From JACNKJ01 sp964344565 (lineage in GTDB: Bacteria > Krumholzibacteriota > Krumholzibacteriia > JACNKJ01), in NCBI GenBank assembly GCA_964344565.1, contig CAYFNT010000007.1, forward strand, positions 1 to 64,000: DNA of 64,000 nt, written 5' to 3'. Every line of letters starts with the position of its first letter. The first letter of the stretch is position 1. Positions 58,068 to 64,000 of the stretch are shown here, one piece after another. Below the pieces are notes generated by a model that had not been told where the DNA came from, did not search any database, and worked only from the letters and a program-made list of their open reading frames with translations. The position numbers and the translations under genes are program-made.

Positions 58068-60059
58068 CTATCCCGCCAGGACCAGCTTCTGCACGCTGCG
58101 GTCCCCGCCGCTCTCCACCCGCAGGAAGTAGATCCCCGAGGACAGGGCCGCGCCCCGATCGTCCCGGCCCTGCCACTGGAGCTGATGGAAGCCCGCGGCG
58201 AAGGCCTCGTCGGCGAGCAGGGCCACCCTGCGGCCCCGCAGATCGAAGATCTCCGCGCGCACGCGCCCGGCCCGGTCGAGGCTGAAGGGAATCGTCACCT
58301 TGGGATTGAAGGGATTGGGGTAGGCCGCGCCGAAGACGCGCCCCGAGGTCGAGTCCAGAGGCGCGCTGGCCGGCTCGCCCGTGGTGCCGTTGTCGTCGTC
58401 CTCGTCCTCGGCAGGCAGGCTGCCGGGCAGCAGCACCAGGGTCTCGCCGCCCCGAAGCATGAGCTCGCCGCGCTCCATGAGGTACCAGGCGTCGTTGAAG
58501 GCGAGGCTGGGATCGGGATGCCACTCGCCCTCCAGGGCCAGCTGCATGGAGTTGTCCGAGAGGGAGTGCACGAGGACGCCCTCCTCGTAGTCTCGACGCA
58601 GGAAGGTGTCCCGCTGGGTGAGCACGCGGATCTCGTCCACCACGATCTTGCAGTGGTCGCTCACGGCCAGATAGAAGAAGTAGTCGTTGCGATTCTTCAG
58701 GGCGCTCTCGCCCTCTGCGAGGATGTAGCCGCTCTCGCCGGGATAGACGATCCGTGTGGGCAGGGAGACCTTGTCGGAAGTGTCGCCGCCGTGGGCGCGG
58801 AAGGCCTGATAGAGACGGATGCCGTTCTCGGGCGCCTCCAGCACCCGGTAGCGCATGCTGAAGACCACTTCCTTGCCCGCCGCCTCCGGGCCCAGGTCCA
58901 TGGAGATGAGCGGCTGCCAACCCTGTCCCAGGTGCGTGAGCTGCAGACTGCCGTCGCCCCAGAGAGCCGCGTCTCCGCCCACCCAGCGTCCGATCACCGG
59001 CGAGTATAGCCCCTCCACCACCTTGGAGTGCTCGTAGTGGCGCTCCAGGAGATGGCTCCCCTCCAGGCGGAAGCCGGACTCGGCCTCGCCCAGGTCGTAT
59101 TCGAAGAGCTCGGTCCACTGCATGTGGTTGTGCTCCCAGGGACCGCCGTCGAAGCCCAGGTACATGTCGGCGAAGTTGCCCATGGCCCAGCCGGCGCGGC
59201 GCTCGGTGTCCTCCCAGGTCTCCGCCGTGGCGTTGATCAGGCAGATGGGATTTTCCTGGTTCATGCGGAAGGTCTCCATCCGCGCGAGACCGCCCATCAG
59301 ATACTCGAAGGAGGAATTGGGGAAGTCCTCGAACATGCGCCCGTTGAGCTGGCTGAAGTAGCTGTTGTTGCCGTTGCCGATGATGGGCAGGTTCGGATGG
59401 CGGCTGCGGATGTCATCGAGCATGGCCAGCCAGCCGTCGCGCACCCAGGTGACCACGCTGTCGGGCTCGTCGGCCACGCGGTCGTTGTTCAGGTCGAATT
59501 CGCCGTCGAAGCTGCCGTCTATCCAGAGGATGCTCTCGGTGCACTCGTCCAGGAAGAGACCGTCGAATTCGCCCATGAGGGGCAGCACGGTCTTCTCCAG
59601 GTAGCGCAGGGCGTAGCTGCGGTAGGTCTGTCCGTTCACCTTCGGGCAGTGGTCGGTGATGTTGCCCAGGAAGGTTTCGGGCCAGGTCGAGAGGATGTCA
59701 CCGGTGGTGCTCCTCATCTTCCACTCGTCGTGGATGTTCTCGGAGAAGGCTTCGGCGAGGAAGTTCACGTCGCCGTCGTTGCCGCTGAGCAGGTCGAAGA
59801 TCATGTAAAGCTGGATGTCGGGATTCAGTTCGCGGATGCGGCGGAGGGAGTTCGGTTCCTCCAGCACGCGGGGCGAGAGGACGAGCAGGTCGTAGCGGGC
59901 GAGTTCGGCTTCGTCGCCTTCGATGTCGCGGCCGAGATAGACATTGAAGGAGAGCGAGAGGGCCGGCAGTGCGGTGAGAAAAATCAGTCCGAACGCGGCA
60001 AAAAACCTCGCCCTTCCATTTCTGAAGAATGGGCGCCGTCGTATCTCGATGGGGTACAT
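58068..60059 (-). CDS. secreted GHL15-like putative glycoside hydrolase with sorting tail
   Basis: A 663-residue exported protein. After the signal helix (ARFFAAFGLIFLTALPALS) comes a TIM-barrel-like domain: YLGRDIEGDEAELARYDLLV, IRELNPDIQLYMIFDLL, then FDGLFLDECTESILWIDGSF with acidic residues where GHL15 and related families place their catalytic Asp/Glu. IIGNGNNSYFSQLNGRMFED and GGLARMETFRMNQ follow. Residues 340-540 are a carbohydrate-binding-like beta domain. The C-terminus (AAYPNPFNPKVTIPFSLDRA ... VQKLVLAG) is the FlgD-like/type IX sorting tail. The activity is predicted by family likeness only. ATG 60059 has GGAAGGA upstream; a longer frame to 60128 is less likely. Confidence 0.75.
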   Translation of the reverse strand: MYPIEIRRRPFFRNGRARFFAAFGLIFLTALPALSLSFNVYLGRDIEGDEAELARYDLLVLSPRVLEEPNSLRRIRELNPDIQLYMIFDLLSGNDGDVNFLAEAFSENIHDEWKMRSTTGDILSTWPETFLGNITDHCPKVNGQTYRSYALRYLEKTVLPLMGEFDGLFLDECTESILWIDGSFDGEFDLNNDRVADEPDSVVTWVRDGWLAMLDDIRSRHPNLPIIGNGNNSYFSQLNGRMFEDFPNSSFEYLMGGLARMETFRMNQENPICLINATAETWEDTERRAGWAMGNFADMYLGFDGGPWEHNHMQWTELFEYDLGEAESGFRLEGSHLLERHYEHSKVVEGLYSPVIGRWVGGDAALWGDGSLQLTHLGQGWQPLISMDLGPEAAGKEVVFSMRYRVLEAPENGIRLYQAFRAHGGDTSDKVSLPTRIVYPGESGYILAEGESALKNRNDYFFYLAVSDHCKIVVDEIRVLTQRDTFLRRDYEEGVLVHSLSDNSMQLALEGEWHPDPSLAFNDAWYLMERGELMLRGGETLVLLPGSLPAEDEDDDNGTTGEPASAPLDSTSGRVFGAAYPNPFNPKVTIPFSLDRAGRVRAEIFDLRGRRVALLADEAFAAGFHQLQWQGRDDRGAALSSGIYFLRVESGGDRSVQKLVLAG

Positions 60060-60125
60060 GAATCCGGATCCTTCCCAGCTGGGGCTCGTTGCCTGACTCC
60101 ACGAGCGTCGGGACGGATTCAATTG

Positions 60126-60160
60126 CAAAAAACGGCCCCGGCGCCTTCCGACGCCGGGGC
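60126..60160 (-). terminator. Rho-independent terminator between the two GHL15-like genes
   Basis: GCCCCGGCG (60135-60143) and CGCCGGGGC (60152-60160) form a nine-pair stem; on the minus strand it is followed by CGTTTTTTG. It ends the transcript of 60183-62183, so the two paralogues have separate transcripts. Confidence 0.85.
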
Positions 60161-60182
60161 TCGCTCTGACGATTGCTCCAGC

Positions 60183-62183
60183 CTAGCGGGCCATCACCAG
60201 TTTCTGAACCTCGCTTGCTTGCGGTGTGGCTATCTTGACGAAGTAGATTCCCGAGGGCAGCTCCTGTCCGCGGTCGTCGCGACCGTTCCAGACCAGCTCG
60301 TGATCGCCGGCGGCGAAGACCTGGTCCGCGAGGGAAGCGAGCCTGCGGCCCTGCACGTCGTAGACGTCCATCTTCACGGAAGTGGAGCTGTCCAGCGCGA
60401 AGGGGATGCTGACCTTGGGATTGAAGGGATTCGGATAGGCCGCGCGCAGCAGTCCGCGCTGATGGGATTCGGCGCTGCCGTCGTCGTCGCCCCAGACGTG
60501 ATCGGCGAATCCGTCGGGGTCGTAGATCATGAACACGGTTTCGCCCGCGTCGGCCACGTAGACGTCGTACTCCACTTCCTCGAACCATGCGCCCTCGAAG
60601 ACCGGGTCGGAGCTGGGCACGTAGCCTTCGGGGAAGTCGTCGAGGACGACGCCGCTGCCGCCGATGTCGTGCACGAGGATGCCGTCCTCGAACTCGCGCT
60701 GGGCGTAGGCGCCGCCGCTGTAGGTCACGCGGATCTCGTCGATGATGAGGGTGATCGGCGCGGTGGTCGTCATGTAGATGTACCAGTCGTCCCGGGCGCC
60801 CATGGGCTGGTTGCCGCGGGAGATGAAGTGTCCCTCCTCGCCGGGGAAGAGCGTGCGCTGATCGAACTTGACCTTCTCGCTGCCGTCCCCTTCATGGCCG
60901 CGCAGGGCGCAGTCGAGCTTGGTGCCCGAGAGCGTTCCCTCTTCCACTCGATAGCGGAAGGACAGCATCACGTGGGAGTTGAGGGTCGTGGGCAGCAGGT
61001 CGGCCAGATAGATGATCTGCCAGCCGTCGGTGGGCACCGTGAGCCTCAGGCTCCACTTGCCGCTCAGCGGATCCTCGGGCTCGAAGAGCGTGTGCGTGCC
61101 GGCGAAGCACCAGTCCCACTCCACGGGGGAGTAGACGGTATCCTCGAAGACGCCGCCCTCGAAGTCACGATGGAAGACCCTGCTGCCTTCCAGATGCATG
61201 TCTTCGAGCGGATCACCGAGCTCGAAGTCGAAGAGGGGGTCCCACTGCATGTGATCGTGCTCGTGGGGTCCGCCATCGTAGCAGACCATCTGACCGGTCA
61301 GCTCGGCCAGGGCCCAGGCCGCCCGGCGGGGCGTGCGGTCCTCGGGATCCGCGATGGAGTTGACGATGGAGAAGTCGCAGTTGGTTGAATAGCGCCAGGT
61401 TTCCAGCAGCGAGAGGCCGCCGGTGAGGTTGCCGTAGGATCCGTTGGGGAAGTCCTCGAGCATGCGTCCGTTGAGATGCTCGAAGAGGTGGTTGCTGCCG
61501 TTGCCCACGAGGAGCAGGTCGTCATCCTGCGCGCGGAAGCTGTCGATCACGTCGCGCCAGCCGTCCCGCACCCAGTTGAGGACGTCGCTGGAGTCGTCGC
61601 CGACGCCGTCCATGTTCAGATCGATCTCGCCGCTGTGCCCGGTCATCCAGAGGATGCTCTCGAAACAGCAGTCCAGATAGATGCCGTCGTAGTAGTCGAG
61701 GTAGGGCAGCACCCGCTCGCCGAAGAACTCGGCGATGTAGTCTCGCGCCACGCGACCATCGACCTCGGGACAGACGTCGGTGAAGTTCACCTGGAAGCTC
61801 TCGGGCCAGAAGTGGATGTAGTCGCCCGTGGTGCTCTGCATCTTCCAGTCTTCCTCAACGCCCATGGCGTAGTCGGTCGCGAGGTCGTTGAGGCCCTCGG
61901 GAACGCCCACCATGAAGTCGAGCAGGACGAAGATCCGGATGTCGGGGTTCAACTCGCGCATCAGTTCGATGGCGTCCAGTTCCTCGACCGTGGAAGCTGA
62001 AAGCACGAGCTGATCATAGCGAGCCAGCTCCACTTCGAGTCCGGTGACATCCGTCCCCAGGAAAAAGTTCGAACTGCCCGCCTGTGCTCCTCCCGCCGTC
62101 ACCAGCAATACGGCGATGCCCACAGCTACGCCGCCCATGAGGCCGGAAGTGAACCGGCGCAAGGGATGAAGGTGCGATATCAT
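60183..62183 (-). CDS. secreted GHL15-like putative glycoside hydrolase with sorting tail (paralogue)
   Basis: A 666-residue paralogue of the preceding protein, with the same plan along its full length. Matching blocks are FFLGTDVTGLEVELARYDQL, MRELNPDIRIFVLLDFM, YDGIYLDCCFESILWMTGHS, LLLVGNGSNHLFEHLNGRML and the tail RAAYPNPFNPKVSIPFALDS ending VQKLVMAR. Where the neighbour has FLDECTES, this copy has YLDCCFES, so the acidic Glu is replaced by Cys; if that Glu is catalytic, this copy may have lost or changed activity. Signal helix GVAVGIAVLLVTAGGAQA. GGAG ahead of ATG 62183. It has its own terminator. Confidence 0.75.
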   Translation of the reverse strand: MISHLHPLRRFTSGLMGGVAVGIAVLLVTAGGAQAGSSNFFLGTDVTGLEVELARYDQLVLSASTVEELDAIELMRELNPDIRIFVLLDFMVGVPEGLNDLATDYAMGVEEDWKMQSTTGDYIHFWPESFQVNFTDVCPEVDGRVARDYIAEFFGERVLPYLDYYDGIYLDCCFESILWMTGHSGEIDLNMDGVGDDSSDVLNWVRDGWRDVIDSFRAQDDDLLLVGNGSNHLFEHLNGRMLEDFPNGSYGNLTGGLSLLETWRYSTNCDFSIVNSIADPEDRTPRRAAWALAELTGQMVCYDGGPHEHDHMQWDPLFDFELGDPLEDMHLEGSRVFHRDFEGGVFEDTVYSPVEWDWCFAGTHTLFEPEDPLSGKWSLRLTVPTDGWQIIYLADLLPTTLNSHVMLSFRYRVEEGTLSGTKLDCALRGHEGDGSEKVKFDQRTLFPGEEGHFISRGNQPMGARDDWYIYMTTTAPITLIIDEIRVTYSGGAYAQREFEDGILVHDIGGSGVVLDDFPEGYVPSSDPVFEGAWFEEVEYDVYVADAGETVFMIYDPDGFADHVWGDDDGSAESHQRGLLRAAYPNPFNPKVSIPFALDSSTSVKMDVYDVQGRRLASLADQVFAAGDHELVWNGRDDRGQELPSGIYFVKIATPQASEVQKLVMAR

Positions 62184-62464
62184 TTGATGGATCTCCTAGT
62201 TGTGTCTTCAGGGGGTGGATTTGGAATCACTCAGCCCCGGCCTTGCAAGAGCAGAACCATTCCGGAATCCACTCCACGCGATGCCACCGGCCCTCCGCGG
62301 GGAAGCCTGCGGAGGTGTTCGTCATGCCTCGGAAGATCGGGTATGTCCGGAGGAAGACGACGCCTGTGGGGATCGTCGTAGCGCCGCCGTTTTCTTGACG
62401 TAGGAGACCTAAAGAAGGAAAGTCGTCGACAGGTCTCTCACATCGTCACCTCACGGAGAAACCC

Positions 62465-63664
62465 ATGTATCAAGCTCAACTTGCTAGTTTCTGGATTCTG
62501 AATCCAGAGGAAATCTATTTGAACCACGGCGGGTTCGGTGCATGCCCCGAGGCGATCCTCGATGCTAGATGCAAGATTCAAAAGGACTTCGAGCGCAATC
62601 CCCTGCGTTTTGTTTTCGAGTATTTCCAGAATCTTCACGATCTTTCGCGAAAAAAACTCGCGAATTACATCGGCGCGAATTCGGACCGACTTGTCTTCAC
62701 CTGCAACGCCACCGAGGGCGTCAATATCGTCTTGAAATCTTTGGACCTACGGGAAGGTGACCGACTCATCACGACGAATCACGCCTATCCCGGATGCAAG
62801 GCGGCGCTGGAGCGCGTGGCCGAGAGAAGTGGCGCGGAAGTGGTCACGGTGGACATCCCCTATCCACTCGACTCGCCCGAAGAGATCACGCGAAGGGTTC
62901 TGGATGCGGCACGGATCGGGGCGCGTCTGGTGCTCATCGATCATGTGAGCAGCGAAACGTCCACGATCTTTCCCGTAAGGGAGATCGCGGGCGGACTCGC
63001 CGAACTCGGCGTCGATCTTCTCGTGGACGGTGCCCACGCGCCGGGCATGCTTCCCCTGAGTGTCGAAGACATCGGCGCCGCCTGGTACACGGGGAACTGC
63101 CACAAGTGGATGTGCGGACCGAAGACCGCGGGTTTCCTCGCCTGCGCTCCCGGCCGCCTCGAAGAGGTCGAGCCCCTGGTCACCAGCTTCGGGCGCATGT
63201 TCGAGGACGCGAGCATGCACCCGCGACAGTGGGAGTTCTTCTGGCGGGGAACCTACGACGCCAGCTCGTTCTTCGTGTTGCCCGAACTCATCGACTTCAT
63301 GGAAGGACTGCTGCCGGGCGGCTGGCCCGAGATCATGCGTCGCAATCACGAACTCGCCGTGGCGGGCGGACGCCTCATCTGCGACACGCTGGGCATCGAG
63401 ATGCCCCTGCCCGAATCCATGATCGGCTCCATGGTCACCATCCCCTTGCCCCATCACGGCAAGGGCGAGCCCCTCGGGCTCTTCCGCGAGGATCGACTCG
63501 GCCACGCGCTCTACGAGAAGCACCGCATCGAGGTGCCGCTCATGCAGTGGCCGCGCAAGGGTGAGCTGAAGATTCGCATCTCCGCCCAACTCTACAATTC
63601 CATCGATCAATATGATTTGCTGTCGAAGGCACTGCTCTCGGAGCTTCCGGCGGGCAGCGGCTAG
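62465..63664 (+). CDS. class V PLP-dependent aminotransferase-fold enzyme (isopenicillin-N-epimerase/cysteine-desulfurase-like)
   Basis: A 399-residue cytoplasmic PLP enzyme. NHGGFGACP at the N-terminus binds the cofactor phosphate region, CNATEGVNIVLKSL is the helix cap, VDGAHAPG (Asp188 and His191) holds the pyridine ring, and Lys214 in GNCHKWMCGPK forms the Schiff base. The N-terminal YLNHGGFGACP and the HKWMCGPK block match the isopenicillin-N-epimerase-like subgroup, whose true substrates are mostly unknown. GGAGAAA before ATG 62465. It is divergent from the hydrolase genes. The 281-base gap upstream has TTGACG at 62395 and an AGACCT/AGGTCT inverted repeat (62405-62438 region), possible regulation. 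Its last codons are built of seven-base units (GCGGGCA, GCGGCTA). Confidence 0.87.
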   Translation: MYQAQLASFWILNPEEIYLNHGGFGACPEAILDARCKIQKDFERNPLRFVFEYFQNLHDLSRKKLANYIGANSDRLVFTCNATEGVNIVLKSLDLREGDRLITTNHAYPGCKAALERVAERSGAEVVTVDIPYPLDSPEEITRRVLDAARIGARLVLIDHVSSETSTIFPVREIAGGLAELGVDLLVDGAHAPGMLPLSVEDIGAAWYTGNCHKWMCGPKTAGFLACAPGRLEEVEPLVTSFGRMFEDASMHPRQWEFFWRGTYDASSFFVLPELIDFMEGLLPGGWPEIMRRNHELAVAGGRLICDTLGIEMPLPESMIGSMVTIPLPHHGKGEPLGLFREDRLGHALYEKHRIEVPLMQWPRKGELKIRISAQLYNSIDQYDLLSKALLSELPAGSG

Positions 63665-63674
63665 CGGGCAGCCA

Positions 63675-64000
63675 CTAGGGCTTCCTCTGATCCAGCACCT
63701 TGCGGAGCGCCAGATCGAAGGGCGTGTCGGTGCTCAGGGGGAGATAGTCGATGCGATGGGCGCGACACTCCTTTTCGAGACGCCGTTGCCATTCGGCCAC
63801 GTTCTTCCTCATCTCATCGCGAAGGAACCAGGGCTGGGTGCGCAGCTTCTCGCCGGTCTCCAGGTCCTCGAGCTGCACTTCCCGGCTCAGGGAGAGATCG
63901 CGCTCGAGGGGATCGAGCACGTGGAAGACCAGCACCTCGTGGCCCCGGTGCCGGAAATGTTTGAGTCCGGCGAGCACGCGGTCGGGCTCGTCCAGCAGAT
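63675..64000 (-). CDS. DUF58-family protein, C-terminal part (gene continues beyond window)
   Basis: Only the last 108 or so residues are inside the window; the frame is open to base 64000, so the gene extends beyond it. The visible part reads LLDEPDRVLAGLKHFRHRGH, VLVFHVLDPLERDL, EVQLEDLETGEKLRTQP, WQRRLEKECRAHRIDYLPLS and TDTPFDLALRKVLDQRKP. That is the standard end of DUF58 proteins, VWA-like partners of MoxR ATPases and BatA. The start given by an internal GTG at 63977 would only be a fragment. Together with the BatA-like gene at 55938-58022 it indicates a MoxR-type locus at the right edge. It is convergent with the PLP enzyme gene, 10 bases away. Confidence 0.82.
   Translation of the reverse strand, partial: LLDEPDRVLAGLKHFRHRGHEVLVFHVLDPLERDLSLSREVQLEDLETGEKLRTQPWFLRDEMRKNVAEWQRRLEKECRAHRIDYLPLSTDTPFDLALRKVLDQRKP

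Noticed and set aside
1..64000. tRNA, rRNA or other structural RNA genes
   Set aside because: All gaps were read for cloverleaf or rRNA sequence and none was recognised; gaps are short and mostly hold terminators or repeats.

Overview
The window is a dense, high-GC stretch of a Gram-negative bacterial chromosome. Several signs point to the FCB supergroup or a neighbouring candidate phylum such as Krumholzibacteriota or Eisenbacteria. Three exported proteins (1713-3461, 58068-60059, 60183-62183) end in a C-terminal Ig-like tail with the hallmark YPNPFNPK motif. There are many Sec signal peptides and lipoboxes, an outer-membrane barrel ending in Phe, and separate secD and secF genes. The phylum assignment is inference; no rRNA or tRNA gene was recognised. 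No gene-free stretch exceeds about 290 bases.

Layout. 1-1175: a left-truncated IS3-family element (orfA/orfB with an A7 frameshift site). 1239-6388: small zinc-ribbon protein, secreted peptidylarginine-deiminase-like enzyme, secreted protein of unknown role, SfsA, and a PilZ (c-di-GMP) protein. 6448-17781: one long minus-strand operon in which neighbouring genes overlap by 4-8 nt: small secreted protein, giant NtrY-like histidine kinase, DUF4159-type protein, DUF4175-type coiled-coil membrane protein, TPR protein, secreted amidotransferase-like protein. 17868-22836: secD-secF, an exported protein and a divergent polysaccharide deacetylase. 22949-29072: holB-tatD-rsmA translationally coupled to an outer-membrane barrel and two related lipoproteins. 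29319-30287: an HNH protein whose HNH module lies between 20-bp direct repeats. 30303-33607: divergent dicarboxylate/amino-acid symporter and a Kef-type antiporter with an RGG/poly-Arg tail. 33759-41617: an S4 RNA-binding protein, three peptidyl-prolyl isomerases (envelope chaperones) and mfd. 41908-52306: a full clade II nitrous-oxide-reductase cluster in the order nosZ, two dihaem cytochromes c, nosB-like, nosD, nosG, nosH, nosF, nosL, nosY, without nosR. 52392-55924: NSS-family Na+ symporter, arsR-arsM, and an AlkD-like DNA alkylation repair protein. 55938-64000: BatA/VWA protein, two paralogous secreted GHL15-like glycoside hydrolases, a class V PLP enzyme, and the 3' end of a DUF58 gene running off the edge.

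How the genes work together. The nos cluster should let the cell respire N2O, with electrons passing from the quinol pool through NosG/NosH and the two cytochromes to NosZ. NosDFY and NosL supply copper/sulfur maturation. SecDF, the three isomerases, the barrel, the lipoproteins and the sorting-tail proteins form an envelope and export theme.

The most unusual non-gene signal is a family of intergenic elements built from heptanucleotide tandem repeats (AGTCNCC on one side, GACTGGA on the other) that bracket a CCCTCC/GGAGGG terminator hairpin. Full copies lie at 1624-1715, 33608-33763 and 53789-53973, with a half copy at 38127-38156. A second heptad type (GTCAGCN) sits inside the HNH gene next to the direct-repeat cassette.
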